A stretch of DNA of 64,000 nt from Bdellovibrio sp. KM01. GTDB lineage: Bacteria; Bdellovibrionota; Bdellovibrionia; Bdellovibrionales; Bdellovibrionaceae. Below, in pieces: positions 26,255 to 34,690 of this stretch. Made by a program: the position numbers and the translations under genes. The notes beneath the pieces were generated by a model, which worked only from the letters and a program-made list of their open reading frames with translations, had not been told where the DNA came from and ran no database searches. The stretch covers positions 434,001 through 498,000 of the forward strand of contig NZ_CP058348.1 of assembly GCF_013752535.1 (NCBI RefSeq), written 5' to 3'. The first letter of the stretch is position 1; each line of letters starts with the position of its first letter.

Positions 26255-26726
26255 AAATAACCTTTCTAACGGTCTCGGAATCAAATCCTCGAGAAGTCAG
26301 CAAGCGTCCCACGCGGGCTTTTTCCTCTCGAGAAAACTTATAATCTTCATTAAACTTGTTCGTTATAATCGCCATTGCCTTATCCAGCTCCAGCGCAGAA
26401 TCGGACTCCACAGTGGGCAGGCCTTTTTCTTTCAGGTAGTTGTTGATGTAACAGATACCCTTGTTGCGGCGGTGAAGCGTGTCTGCCAGGCGAGCAGCAT
26501 AGTCAGAAGGATCCCCCAACCAATTTTTTTCATTGGCGAAAGAGATGGCTTCCTCGATGGCTTCATCGCTGCCATCCTCGTCTGCGAATTTTCCACGCAA
26601 CTTAGTTCTAAGCTCTTGCTCAGAATGATCACGTGCCGCCAACAAATCCATCACTTTGCGTTTAGCAGCAGCGATTCTGTCTTGTTGGCTTTCCGATTCA
26701 TTTTGTGGGTCTTTTTCGTCAGACAT
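26241..26726 (-). CDS. recX: Regulatory protein RecX
   Basis: A 161-residue helical-repeat protein that modulates RecA filaments. Family features are KVMDLLAARDHSEQELRTKLRGKF, AISFANEKNWLGDPSDYAARLADTLHRRNKG and the C-terminal RVGRLLTSRGFDSETVRKVI. Its N terminus is a charged, low-complexity stretch. It is translationally coupled to alaS, whereas in many bacteria recX follows recA. Here recA is 5 kb away in the opposite orientation. Confidence 0.88.
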   Translation of the reverse strand: MSDEKDPQNESESQQDRIAAAKRKVMDLLAARDHSEQELRTKLRGKFADEDGSDEAIEEAISFANEKNWLGDPSDYAARLADTLHRRNKGICYINNYLKEKGLPTVESDSALELDKAMAIITNKFNEDYKFSREEKARVGRLLTSRGFDSETVRKVIYEKL

Positions 26727-26763
26727 AGGCAGTTAGAAATCTATCTGTTCCTGCCTGCGCATG

Positions 26764-27915
26764 TCATGCTTTTTTCAGAGTAATTTCGGTCAGTTCGCAG
26801 AACGTTCCTAGACGTAGACTGGGTCCCCAGTAACCTGTTCCTTGATTGACATACAGCCGCATGTTTTTGAGGCTGTAAAGGCCTTTAGGATAGCGTTGAA
26901 AGAATACGATCAGGAAGTTCCAAGGGAAAAATTGTCCACCATGAGTGTGGCCGGAAAGCTGTAAATCAAAGCCTTTGTCACAAGCCTTGTCCGCGATGGC
27001 GGGTTGATGGGCCAAAAAGATCTTAAACGCCTCTGGTTTTTGCTGGCTTACTAGTTTGTCCAGATCTGCGGGCTCTTTTCCGAACTGACGAGCAGCGGGA
27101 TCTGCCACCCCGGAAACTTGCAAAGTCGCGCCGTTAACTTGAAGAGTTTCGGTATTGTTAACCAAAACGTGATAACCGATTGAACGAAAAGCCGCGAGAG
27201 CCGTGTCGATATTCCAATAGTACTCATGATTTCCGGCGACATAAAAAGTGCCAAGTTTGGATTGGACCGATTTCAGAATCTCAAACTCAGGAAGATGGCG
27301 GATCGCATGATCGTCCAGGATATCTCCCGTAAAGACCACCATGTCGGCTTTTAAGTTATTCGCTTTATCCACAAGCTTTTGAACAAACTGAACGGGCAAA
27401 CCCGCTGCCAGATGTAAATCCGTGATGTGCAGGATGCGCAGACCATTCAAGCCATCTGGCATATTGGCAAAGGGAATCTCAACTTTGATAACTTTAACTC
27501 CCAGGCGAACTACCAAGGTTCCCAAAAGCAAAAGGACCAAGGGAATGACTAAAAGCAACCCGGTTGCTTCGGTGCCGTAAAGTTTGGTGCCGACGAATTC
27601 TGGATTTGTGTAGTTCAAAATGAATCCGGCAATGTCTCGCAGGATAATGAAGGTTAACAAAAAGCTGATATAGGCCATCGAAAAGTGGGCCGCGCTGAAA
27701 TAAGCATCATGCCATGGTTTTGATTCGCCTCTTGCATCGCTGCGGGACCAAAAGAACAGCGGCATCGATATCACGATGGCAAACAACGCTCCCAGAAAAG
27801 CAATGATAAATAAAGTTTGGGCTCCAGATAAGTCGGCATATCTCACCATTTGGTGAGCGACGTACATGAATACCGCGAAAAATAGACCAACGATAATTGC
27901 GCGAAATGCAGCCAT
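26764..27915 (-). CDS. Membrane-anchored metallophosphoesterase (YkuE/YaeI type)
   Basis: A 383-residue protein with four or five N-terminal transmembrane helices (residues about 8-140) followed by a calcineurin-like phosphoesterase domain. The metal-binding blocks are complete: ITDLHLAAG, VFTGDILDDH, YVAGNHEYYW, LAHQPAI and LSGHTHGGQFFPWN. Relatives act on lipid-linked phosphates such as UDP-diacylglucosamine or phosphatidylglycerol phosphate. The substrate here is not evident. It may be transcribed independently of recX-alaS, which start 38 bases beyond its stop. Confidence 0.87.
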   Translation of the reverse strand: MAAFRAIIVGLFFAVFMYVAHQMVRYADLSGAQTLFIIAFLGALFAIVISMPLFFWSRSDARGESKPWHDAYFSAAHFSMAYISFLLTFIILRDIAGFILNYTNPEFVGTKLYGTEATGLLLVIPLVLLLLGTLVVRLGVKVIKVEIPFANMPDGLNGLRILHITDLHLAAGLPVQFVQKLVDKANNLKADMVVFTGDILDDHAIRHLPEFEILKSVQSKLGTFYVAGNHEYYWNIDTALAAFRSIGYHVLVNNTETLQVNGATLQVSGVADPAARQFGKEPADLDKLVSQQKPEAFKIFLAHQPAIADKACDKGFDLQLSGHTHGGQFFPWNFLIVFFQRYPKGLYSLKNMRLYVNQGTGYWGPSLRLGTFCELTEITLKKA

Positions 27916-28024
27916 GATTATTTATAGCACGTGAGTCTGTGTTTGCACAGAAAGTTGCAAAAACACAAATCCTCGAAGAGCTGCGTCAGTGATAATCTTA
28001 AACAGGCATTGTAGGAGGTGTTCG

Positions 28025-29734
28025 GTGGCATTAAATAACGAATTCAAACAAGCTCGTGACTTCTTGATTTTACATCGTGCGGATTATGATTATGCCACTC
28101 GGGAATTCAAATGGCCGGAGTTAACGAACTTTAACTGGGCCCTGGATTATTTTGATCCCATGGCCGAGGGTAATAACAACCTTGCTCTATGGATCACGGG
28201 GGAAGACGGTCATGAAGAAAAATACAGTTTTGCCGATATCTCAGCGCGCTCTTCGCAAGTTGCGAACTATCTGCGACGACTGGGATTAAAAAGAGGCGAC
28301 CACGTTTTGCTTTATATGGGAAATGAAACGGCCCTGTGGGAATTGATGCTCGCTTGTATGAAATTGGGAGCGGTCATGATTCCGACCAGTCCCTTGGTGG
28401 CTTTGGATGAATTGCAAGACCGTTTGGTTCGTGGTGATGTCAAACTGATAGCCACCACCCTGGCGGAATCAGTGAAATTCGATGTGCAATCGCCAACCGC
28501 AATCAAGTTAACCATCGATGGTAAAGCCCAAGGCTGGGAAGACTATTCTGAGGCCACCCGGGAAAGTGCGAACTTTCAGGCGGAGGGTGAAACCAAAGCC
28601 ACAGATCCACTTTTGCTTTATTTTACGTCGGGTACAACTGCCAAGCCCAAGCTTGTTGAACACACTCATCAAAGCTATCCCGTCGGCCATTTGTCGACCA
28701 TGTTTTGGATCGGACTAAGACCGGGAGATATTCACTTGAACGTCAGCTCGCCAGGGTGGGCAAAACATGCGTGGAGTAGTTTTTTTGCCCCATGGAATGC
28801 CGAGGCCACGGTTTTTATTCACAAACAGCAAAGATTCGATGTGCAGGTGATGTTGGAAACTTTGGAGAAAAAAGGAGTTACTTCTGTTTGTGCTCCGCCG
28901 ACTGTTTGGCGGATGTTGGCTGTCGAAGACCTGGGTCGATATAAAATCCGTCTGCGTGAAGCTGTCAGTGCCGGCGAGCCTTTGGATGCAGAAATCATTC
29001 GCAAATTTCAAGAGGCGTGGGACCTGACCATCCGTGATGGTTATGGACAAACAGAAACCACCGCTCTCATCGGAAATTCACCGGGCCAGAAAGTTCATCC
29101 GGGCACTATGGGAAAACCACTGCCGGGTTATCGAATTACTTTGTTAGATCGTGATAACAACCCGGGGCCTGAAGGTGAAATCTGCATCGATCTTACCAAT
29201 CATCCGCTGGGCGTGATGAACGGATATCGGGAAAGCGATGTCGCACAAACTCCTAACGCCAGTTATTATCGCACCGGTGACATGGCCGTTCGTGATGAAC
29301 ATGGTTGTTACACGTTTGTGGGGCGCGGAGATGATATTTTTAAATGCTCCGACTATCGAGTCAGTCCTTTTGAAGTTGAAAGTGTTTTGCTTGAACATCC
29401 CGCTGTGCGCGAAGTTGCGGTCATCCCAAGTCCTCATCCCTTGAGACAAAATGTCCCGAAAGCTATTATTTTTTTAGCTAAAGGTATGGAGCCAACGCGG
29501 GAGCTGGCATTGCAGATTTTGAATCACTCACGATCGCGTTTGACCCCATTTAAGCGTATTCGTCGTATAGAATTCTCGGATTTGCCAAAGACCACGTCAG
29601 GCAAAATTCGCCGTTTAGAACTGCGTGTTCGTGAACAAAAACGCGTAGCTGCGAATGAGAAATCGCAATACGAGTTTTGGGAGGAAGATTTCAAAGCAGT
29701 TCTGCCCGACACTTGGTCTCAGGATCTGCCTTAG
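28025..29734 (+). CDS. AMP-binding acyl-CoA synthetase
   Basis: A 569-residue ANL-superfamily enzyme that activates a carboxylic acid as acyl-AMP and then acyl-CoA. Core motifs are LLYFTSGTTAKPKLVEHTH (P-loop), DGYGQTETT, YRTGDMA, GRGDDIFKCSDYRVSPFEVE and the C-terminal catalytic Lys in PKTTSGKIRR. The overall pattern resembles medium-chain or acetate-type synthetases. The GTG at 28025 is chosen because GGAGG lies seven bases upstream. The longer frame from 27989 has no ribosome binding site. Confidence 0.9.
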   Translation: MALNNEFKQARDFLILHRADYDYATREFKWPELTNFNWALDYFDPMAEGNNNLALWITGEDGHEEKYSFADISARSSQVANYLRRLGLKRGDHVLLYMGNETALWELMLACMKLGAVMIPTSPLVALDELQDRLVRGDVKLIATTLAESVKFDVQSPTAIKLTIDGKAQGWEDYSEATRESANFQAEGETKATDPLLLYFTSGTTAKPKLVEHTHQSYPVGHLSTMFWIGLRPGDIHLNVSSPGWAKHAWSSFFAPWNAEATVFIHKQQRFDVQVMLETLEKKGVTSVCAPPTVWRMLAVEDLGRYKIRLREAVSAGEPLDAEIIRKFQEAWDLTIRDGYGQTETTALIGNSPGQKVHPGTMGKPLPGYRITLLDRDNNPGPEGEICIDLTNHPLGVMNGYRESDVAQTPNASYYRTGDMAVRDEHGCYTFVGRGDDIFKCSDYRVSPFEVESVLLEHPAVREVAVIPSPHPLRQNVPKAIIFLAKGMEPTRELALQILNHSRSRLTPFKRIRRIEFSDLPKTTSGKIRRLELRVREQKRVAANEKSQYEFWEEDFKAVLPDTWSQDLP

Positions 29735-29878
29735 GTACTGTGTCCTAAACGACGCTCGCATTTGAAAATTATTGGACGTTGTTCCAGCGCGGGTTCTTGC
29801 AATTCTGGTTAAATTTATATCACTGACGGCGAGTGGAGATCGCTGTTGGTATTTAAAAACAACTGGAGAGAGGGCCTT

Positions 29879-30181
29879 ATGTCGGAACAAGAGAAAGTCG
29901 ACGCAAGAGAAACTGGTAAAAGAATTTTGTGTTCTATCTTGAATGAAATGTTGGATCACGCAGAGCAAGTTGCTGTGAACTATTCTGTCGGAGATCGTAC
30001 GACAATTTACAAAGTAAATTGTCATCCACAAAGCCTGGGGCAATTGATCGGTGCCAAAGGGAAAAACATTGGTGGTATTCGTGCCGTGATTTCTGCCATG
30101 ATGGCGCGCAAAGGGATTCGTGCAATTATCGAAATTCCTTACGTGGCTCATAGTAACAACCGCATGGAATTCAGTGAATAG
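29879..30181 (+). CDS. KH-domain RNA-binding protein (KhpA/YlqC-like)
   Basis: A 100-residue protein with one type II KH domain. The RNA-gripping loop is GAKGKNIGGIRAVISAMMARKG (GxxG within), preceded by TIYKVNCHPQSLGQLI. KhpA-type proteins bind many transcripts and influence cell division and elongation in Gram-positives. The role in this lineage is not established. The start at 29879 has a GGAGAGAGG ribosome binding site. The 11 extra codons upstream would include it, so they are rejected. Confidence 0.82.
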   Translation: MSEQEKVDARETGKRILCSILNEMLDHAEQVAVNYSVGDRTTIYKVNCHPQSLGQLIGAKGKNIGGIRAVISAMMARKGIRAIIEIPYVAHSNNRMEFSE

Positions 30182-30521
30182 TTTCTTGACCTGTTAAATC
30201 TTCAACTGCGTGATGTATTTTAGAGCGTTGTGAGTTTGCCTGGAGCTGTTGAAGATATCGATGAGGAGCTTTGCAAGATTGGCGAAGCCCTCTCAAAGTG
30301 CAAGTCTTCCGTGGCACTTTGTAAGAGAGAGAGCCTCGCTTCAAAATAATATCAAAAGCGGACATTCAGATTCTGATAAATGCTTCGCAAAGTCGAATCG
30401 CTAATTTTAATACCATCCATAAAACTAACTCGCTATGTCATATCTACTCCGCTGAAGGCAGGGGTGCTCGGCTCACTGCATTTTAATTGCCTCCACATGG
30501 GGGTCGGCGTACCTCCTTGGT
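30182..30521. other. 340-base intergenic region with hairpin-forming sequence
   Basis: No plausible protein gene. A perfect eight-base helix CAAAGTGC (30294-30301) with GCACTTTG (30314-30321), extended by CTCTC/GAGAG with a small bulge, gives a strong stem-loop. No T-run follows, so it is not a typical terminator. Just before pgpA the DNA reads ACCTCCTT (30511-30518), identical to the 16S rRNA 3' anti-Shine-Dalgarno sequence instead of its complement. A small RNA or leader is possible but unproven. Confidence 0.4.
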
Positions 30522-31001
30522 ATGAGAAAATTCCTTCTAAAGTTGGCTACATTTTTTGGTGTTGGGTTAAGTCCCAAAGCGCCGGGAACTGTTGCGACTG
30601 TTGCTACCATTCCATTGGTTTTGCTTCTTAATTGGGCAGGTCCATTCATTTATATGGGTGCGACAATGGCTATTACGATCTTGGGAATTCTTGCTGCGCA
30701 AGCTTATGAAGACGACAAGGGCGGCCACGATCACAGCGAAATTGTGATCGACGAAGTTGCTGGTTTTCTGATTGCGATGATCTGGCTGCCGATGACATGG
30801 CAGGCCATTTTAATTGGTTTTGGGCTGTTCAGATTGCTGGACATTACCAAGCCTTTATTCATAGGATATTTAGATAAGAAGATCCAAGGAGGTCTTGGTG
30901 TGATGATTGATGACGTTGCCGCTGGTATTGTTGTCAGTCTGATCATGCAGTTTCTTTACAGCCACACCAATTGGTTGGGCTCGCAAGTTTTGGTCGGTTA
31001 A
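30522..31001 (+). CDS. pgpA: Phosphatidylglycerophosphatase A
   Basis: A 159-residue membrane phosphatase that converts phosphatidylglycerol phosphate to phosphatidylglycerol. Signatures are GLSPKAPGTVATVATIPL, HDHSEIVIDEVAGFLIAM with metal-binding acidic residues, FGLFRLLDITKPLFIGYLDKK and GLGVMIDDVAAGI. An upstream start is excluded by an in-frame TGA at 30453 and no initiation codon after it. The next gene begins immediately after its stop, giving an operon with the CinA-type gene, a common arrangement. Confidence 0.9.
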   Translation: MRKFLLKLATFFGVGLSPKAPGTVATVATIPLVLLLNWAGPFIYMGATMAITILGILAAQAYEDDKGGHDHSEIVIDEVAGFLIAMIWLPMTWQAILIGFGLFRLLDITKPLFIGYLDKKIQGGLGVMIDDVAAGIVVSLIMQFLYSHTNWLGSQVLVG

Positions 31002-31490
31002 ATGACTGAGATTCGCGCTAAGAGACTACAAGATTTCATTCGATCCCTTCGCGACCAAAAACTCACAGTGGGTTTTGCGGAAAGTTGTACTGGAGGTGCA
31101 CTTTCGGCTTTTTTGACAGAGCAAGCAGGTATATCCGACATCTTTTTAGGCTCTGTGGTTTCTTACTCTAACGAGGCGAAGGTGGATCTTCTGGGGGTCC
31201 GTCGAGACACTCTCATGCAAGAGGGTGCGGTGAGCGAAAGCGTCGCTCGTCAAATGGCGCACGGAGTGCGTCGACAGCTGAAAACTGATTGGTCTGTGGC
31301 AGTTACAGGTATTGCTGGTCCGAGTGGTGGAACACCCGGAAAGCCAGTAGGCACTGTCTGCTTCGCCATTGCTGGACCGAACTTTGAAGATTCGCGAAAA
31401 GAATTCTTTTCGGGAAATCGCAAAGACATCCAGCAAGCGGCAGTGGACTATTCCGTGAATTGGCTGTGTGAAGTTCTCGACAGGAAATAG
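31002..31490 (+). CDS. pncC: Nicotinamide-nucleotide amidase (CinA C-terminal domain)
   Basis: A 162-residue stand-alone CinA C-terminal domain. The sequence LTVGFAESCTGGALSAFLTEQAGISDIFLGSVVSYSNEAKVDLLGV is the family hallmark, with the catalytic Ser in AESCTGG. AVTGIAGPSGGTPGKPVGTVCFAI follows. PncC deamidates nicotinamide mononucleotide during NAD recycling. No N-terminal MoaB-like CinA domain is present. It sits between pgpA (zero-base gap) and recA, echoing the cinA-recA order seen in many bacteria. Confidence 0.88.
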   Translation: MTEIRAKRLQDFIRSLRDQKLTVGFAESCTGGALSAFLTEQAGISDIFLGSVVSYSNEAKVDLLGVRRDTLMQEGAVSESVARQMAHGVRRQLKTDWSVAVTGIAGPSGGTPGKPVGTVCFAIAGPNFEDSRKEFFSGNRKDIQQAAVDYSVNWLCEVLDRK

Positions 31491-31518
31491 AAACAGGTAG
31501 CCCCCAGATGGAAGATGG

Positions 31519-31539
31519 AAAATCGAAAATCGAAAATCG
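31519..31539 (+). repeat. Three tandem AAAATCG units upstream of recA
   Basis: Three perfect head-to-tail copies of the seven-base unit AAAATCG, 80-100 bases before recA. It could be a slippage-prone spacer or protein-binding site. No function is assigned. Confidence 0.6.
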
Positions 31540-31545
31540 AGGACC

Positions 31546-31596
31546 TTGGACCGTCAGCTGCTAAAAATAACAATAAGATTTGTGGTGAGTACCACA
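31546..31596 (+). promoter_or_regulatory. recA promoter with an overlapping palindrome
   Basis: TTGGAC (31546-31551) and TAACAA (31568-31573), 16 bases apart, form a sigma70-type promoter. Starting eight bases after the -10 is a perfect palindrome TGTGGT-GAGT-ACCACA (31581-31596), where transcription should begin. This suits a repressor operator. It does not match the TTAC-N3-GTAA box that I recall for Bdellovibrio LexA. Confidence 0.5.
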
Positions 31597-31617
31597 TAAA
31601 TAGAGAGGGATACGCAG

Positions 31618-32763
31618 ATGGCAAACACAACTGTGGCAGATGCAAAAGCACAAAACGAAAAAAACAAAGCCTTGGAATTGGCAGTTTCATCTATTGAAAA
31701 GCAATTCGGTAAAGGTTCAATCATGCGTTTGGGCGCTAACGATTCTTTGGTTAAAGACGTTGAGGCGATCAGCACGGGCGCATTGAGCTTGGATTTGGCT
31801 CTTGGTATCGGCGGTCTTCCTAAAGGTCGTATCGTAGAAATCTACGGACCTGAATCTTCTGGTAAAACAACTCTTTGCTTGTCTGTTATCGCTCAAGCTC
31901 AGAAAAAAGGTGGCGTTGTTGCATTCGTGGATGCTGAGCATGCATTGGATATCAACTACGCTCGTAAATTGGGTGTGAACACTGAAGACATGTTGATCTC
32001 TCAACCAGACACTGGTGAGCAAGCTCTTGAGATCGTGGAAACTTTGGTTCGCTCTGGCGCGATCGACGTATTGGTTGTCGACTCCGTAGCAGCGTTGGTT
32101 CCTCGTGCAGAGATCGAAGGCGACATGGGGGATTCTCACGTAGGTCTTCAAGCTCGCTTGATGTCTCAAGCTCTTCGTAAATTGACTGCCGCTGTAAACC
32201 GTTCCAACACACTAGTTATCTTCATCAACCAACTTCGTATGAAAATCGGTGTGATGTTCGGTAACCCAGAAACAACTACTGGTGGTAACGCGTTGAAATT
32301 CTATTCTTCTGTTCGTTTGGATGTACGCCGTGTGGGCGCGATCAAAGACGGTGAAGACGTAACTGGTAACCGTACTGCAGTTAAAGTTGTGAAAAACAAA
32401 ATGGCTCCTCCGTTCACTAAAGTTGAATTCGACTTGATGTACGGTGAAGGTATTTCTGAAGAAGGCGATTTGCTGGATCTAGCAGTGACTGCAAATATGG
32501 TTGAAAAATCTGGCGCATGGTTCTCCATCAATGGCGAGCGTATGGGTCAAGGCCGTGATGCTGCGAAAACATTCTTGAAGCAACATCCAGAGTACATGAC
32601 ACAATTGCGTACTAAGATCTTGGCAGCTAACGGTATCGGCAAACTTTTGGTTGATGCTGAAATGGCTAAAGACGGTGAAGACCATGAAGGTACTGAGCCA
32701 ACTGAAATGCCAACAGAAGACGCAGCTCCGAAAAAAGAAAAAGTTAAAAAAGGTAAGCACTAG
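31618..32763 (+). CDS. recA: Recombinase A
   Basis: A 381-residue RecA. Diagnostic blocks are [12 protein letters not shown], the Walker A loop GPESSGKTT, Walker [40 protein letters not shown], and the DNA-binding loops [26 protein letters not shown]. The C terminus carries the usual acidic tail, unusually extended and ending in Lys-rich [10 protein letters not shown]. It polymerises on single-stranded DNA for strand exchange and SOS signalling. Preceded by GAGGGA and followed by a strong terminator. Confidence 0.98.
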   Translation: MANTTVADAKAQNEKNKALELAVSSIEKQFGKGSIMRLGANDSLVKDVEAISTGALSLDLALGIGGLPKGRIVEIYGPESSGKTTLCLSVIAQAQKKGGVVAFVDAEHALDINYARKLGVNTEDMLISQPDTGEQALEIVETLVRSGAIDVLVVDSVAALVPRAEIEGDMGDSHVGLQARLMSQALRKLTAAVNRSNTLVIFINQLRMKIGVMFGNPETTTGGNALKFYSSVRLDVRRVGAIKDGEDVTGNRTAVKVVKNKMAPPFTKVEFDLMYGEGISEEGDLLDLAVTANMVEKSGAWFSINGERMGQGRDAAKTFLKQHPEYMTQLRTKILAANGIGKLLVDAEMAKDGEDHEGTEPTEMPTEDAAPKKEKVKKGKH

Positions 32764-32802
32764 TCGCTGACCGCGTTTAGCTGAAACATCCTTGGAAACA
32801 CC

Positions 32803-32836
32803 AAACCCGCTTCTAACCCAAGCGGGTTTTTTATTT
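32803..32836 (+). terminator. recA terminator
   Basis: AACCCGCTT pairs with AAGCGGGTT around CTAACCC, followed by a T-run. It belongs to a series of near-identical hairpins in this region. Confidence 0.88.
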
Positions 32837-32886
32837 GTAGCAGAGATTACATTACGACTCGGTGGGGAACGGCGTAGTTTAATTAA

Positions 32887-33630
32887 ATGAAGCATTGGTT
32901 ACTGGCAATTCTACTTATCATTCTGGGTATTTCTTTTGCTGAAGCCAGCACGGCCGCTCCTCGTAAAATAGTTTTGGTCGGTGCTTATGGTTTCGCGCCT
33001 TACTATGACCTGGAAAAGGGTCGGGGAATCATAACGGATGTTTTAGAACAGTTAAATTCTATGCAGCCTGATTTTCAATTCAAGGTGGTGGAAATTCCCA
33101 GTCGTCGTCGCTATCAAAGTTTTGTCGAACGCAAAGTGGACATGATTTTTTTTGAGGACCCTCGTTGGGATTGGAAGGACATTGCTCACTATGCTTTGCC
33201 AGTGGGTGTTCAAGATGCTGAGGTCTATATCGCTCTTAAGAAAAAGGCGAAGGATCAAAGCTACTTTAGTTCTTTAAAGAATAAACGAATTGCCGTTATT
33301 CTGGGGTACCACTATGGTTATGCAAAATTCAATGCTGATGAAGCCTATCTGCAATCCAATTTTAAAATCTCCCTGGTCAGTCATAACTTAGCCTCTGTGC
33401 GATTGGTTTTGCATGAGCGAGTGGAAGTGGCTGTTGTACCGCTGCCCTTTATCCGTCGCTACTTGCGTGAAAATCCCGATAAAAATGCCGAAGTATTAGT
33501 TTCAGAAAAAGTCGATCAACATTATGATTTGCGATTAATTGTGAATCCCAAAGCGGCCATTGCCCGCGACCGTTTAGAAAATCTGATGTCTAAACTGGTG
33601 AAAGAACCCGCTTACCAAGCACTCTTCTAA
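32887..33630 (+). CDS. Periplasmic solute-binding protein (family 3 type)
   Basis: A 247-residue protein with a signal peptide (cleaved near FAEAS). The order KIVLVGAYGFAPYYDLEKGRGIITDVLEQLN, VVEIPSRRRYQSFVERKVDMIFFEDPRWDW, SLKNKRIAVILGYHYG and RVEVAVVPLPFIRRYL follows amino-acid-binding-type periplasmic proteins. No permease or ATPase gene is near. It may be an orphan receptor feeding a chemoreceptor or signalling protein. Ligand unknown. Confidence 0.8.
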   Translation: MKHWLLAILLIILGISFAEASTAAPRKIVLVGAYGFAPYYDLEKGRGIITDVLEQLNSMQPDFQFKVVEIPSRRRYQSFVERKVDMIFFEDPRWDWKDIAHYALPVGVQDAEVYIALKKKAKDQSYFSSLKNKRIAVILGYHYGYAKFNADEAYLQSNFKISLVSHNLASVRLVLHERVEVAVVPLPFIRRYLRENPDKNAEVLVSEKVDQHYDLRLIVNPKAAIARDRLENLMSKLVKEPAYQALF

Positions 33631-33817
33631 AATTTCCCGTGACTAAAACAGTGAACACTTATCAAGCAATGAAACATAAAAGTTGGAATTGTCGTTTTTT
33701 TGTTAGTTTTGGTTTTCAAAATCTAAAAAACTGCTGACCATCGAACAAATGAATGCTGGAGTATTATAGATACGTGATCACAAGAAGTGATTACATAAAC
33801 TGACATAAAGGGATTTT

Positions 33818-33901
33818 ATGTTGAAGACGTCACTGACGACGAAAAATGCATCTGCATATGCGGGTGATGGTGATAACCGTCCTGTACCGTGGCCGTGGTA
33901 A
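33818..33901 (+). CDS. 27-residue peptide with a Pro/Trp-rich C terminus
   Basis: An isolated small gene: AAAGGGA lies five bases before the ATG and a strong terminator begins right after the TAA. The peptide starts MLKTSLTTKNASAYAGD and ends GDNRPVPWPW. There is no clear signal peptide, so a cut between the polar leader and the DGDNRPVPWPW tail is possible but unproven. The preceding 187 bases hold AT-rich sequence and a small ATCAC/GTGAT hairpin. It could be a signalling peptide, a modified-peptide precursor or a translated leader. Coding status is inferred from the ribosome binding site and terminator placement only. Confidence 0.45.
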   Translation: MLKTSLTTKNASAYAGDGDNRPVPWPW

Positions 33902-33902
33902 T

Positions 33903-33936
33903 AAAAAACCCGCTCTTTCGAAGCGGGTTTTTTATT
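33903..33936 (+). terminator. Terminator directly after the small peptide gene
   Basis: ACCCGCT pairs with AGCGGGT around CTTTCGA, with A- and T-runs on both sides. It may also serve the opposite-strand lipoprotein gene ending at 33993. Confidence 0.85.
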
Positions 33937-33992
33937 TTTGGGCTATGCCATTTTTTAGAACAAGAAATGGCTGCTCGAAATGCCTATTCCAC

Positions 33993-34535
33993 TTAGCGAG
34001 TGAATGTTCCGTAGATGTAAACTGGGTCCTGCACATAGTGGCAGTCTTCATACGGTGGGCGGTGATTGTCGCCAGGGTACCAGCGGCATTCGCGGCGTTG
34101 GCGCATTTCACGAAGGATTTGCATCTGTAACTTAACGTTACCGTTCTTCTCTTTGAAATCGACATAGGCTTTGCGACCTTGAACCATCAAAGCACAACGA
34201 CCACGGTCAAAATCAAATTCTACGGCGTCGACTTGCGGGTTCGATTTTTTGCCCGTGATATACACTGTTCTTAAATTCCCGAAAGAAGATTGGCAGTTGT
34301 TATTCAAGATATCAGTGCCCATTTCGTTGCGGTACTTCAGGATGGGCTTGTTACCTTCAAAGCTCAATATCAACTCGCCATATACGCCGTTGAATTGGCC
34401 AGAGTAAACACCTTCATACTTTTTGGCTTTTGAAAGATAAGCGTTTGGAACGCGGCCATCTTTGATTTCGACAGTTTTGCAGCCAACAGCCGCAAACAAC
34501 ATAAGACCTGCTATCAGAGCTTTAATAAAGTTCAT
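33993..34535 (-). CDS. Lipoprotein, unknown function
   Basis: A 180-residue protein with a clear lipobox (MNFIKALIAGLMLFAAVGC). The mature part is beta-rich (YEGVYSGQFNGVYGELILSFEGNKPILKYR), ending in an Arg- and aromatic-rich tail with two Cys (RRECRWYPGD, EDCHYVQDPVYIYG). Other Cys are NNNCQSS and GRCALM. No family recognised. It is transcribed alone towards the terminator shared with the small peptide gene. Confidence 0.65.
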   Translation of the reverse strand: MNFIKALIAGLMLFAAVGCKTVEIKDGRVPNAYLSKAKKYEGVYSGQFNGVYGELILSFEGNKPILKYRNEMGTDILNNNCQSSFGNLRTVYITGKKSNPQVDAVEFDFDRGRCALMVQGRKAYVDFKEKNGNVKLQMQILREMRQRRECRWYPGDNHRPPYEDCHYVQDPVYIYGTFTR

Positions 34536-34690
34536 AGATCCCCCTCAATAAGGTGAATAAATCATAGGCATTGCCAGAGAGCAAAAAGAAAACGAATATT
34601 GCCGTGCTCAAATACACGAGGGGTCTAGTTGCTTGCTTGAGGGGGCCAAGCGAAAATTGGGTGTCCATAAACACTGTAAAAGGAGACCCT

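Noticed and set aside
24020-26260. Long + strand frames (163, 206 and 292 codons) opposite alaS
   Set aside because: They are antisense shadows of a highly conserved synthetase gene, with no ribosome binding sites or domain signatures.
31546-31617. LexA-type box near recA
   Set aside because: Neither TTAC-N3-GTAA nor the enteric or Gram-positive SOS box is present in the leader.
31515-31697. 60-codon frame across the recA leader beginning MENRKSKIE
   Set aside because: It arises from the AAAATCG tandem repeats and overlaps recA in another frame.
33631-33817. Second short gene upstream of the 27-residue peptide
   Set aside because: No frame with both a ribosome binding site and reasonable length was seen.
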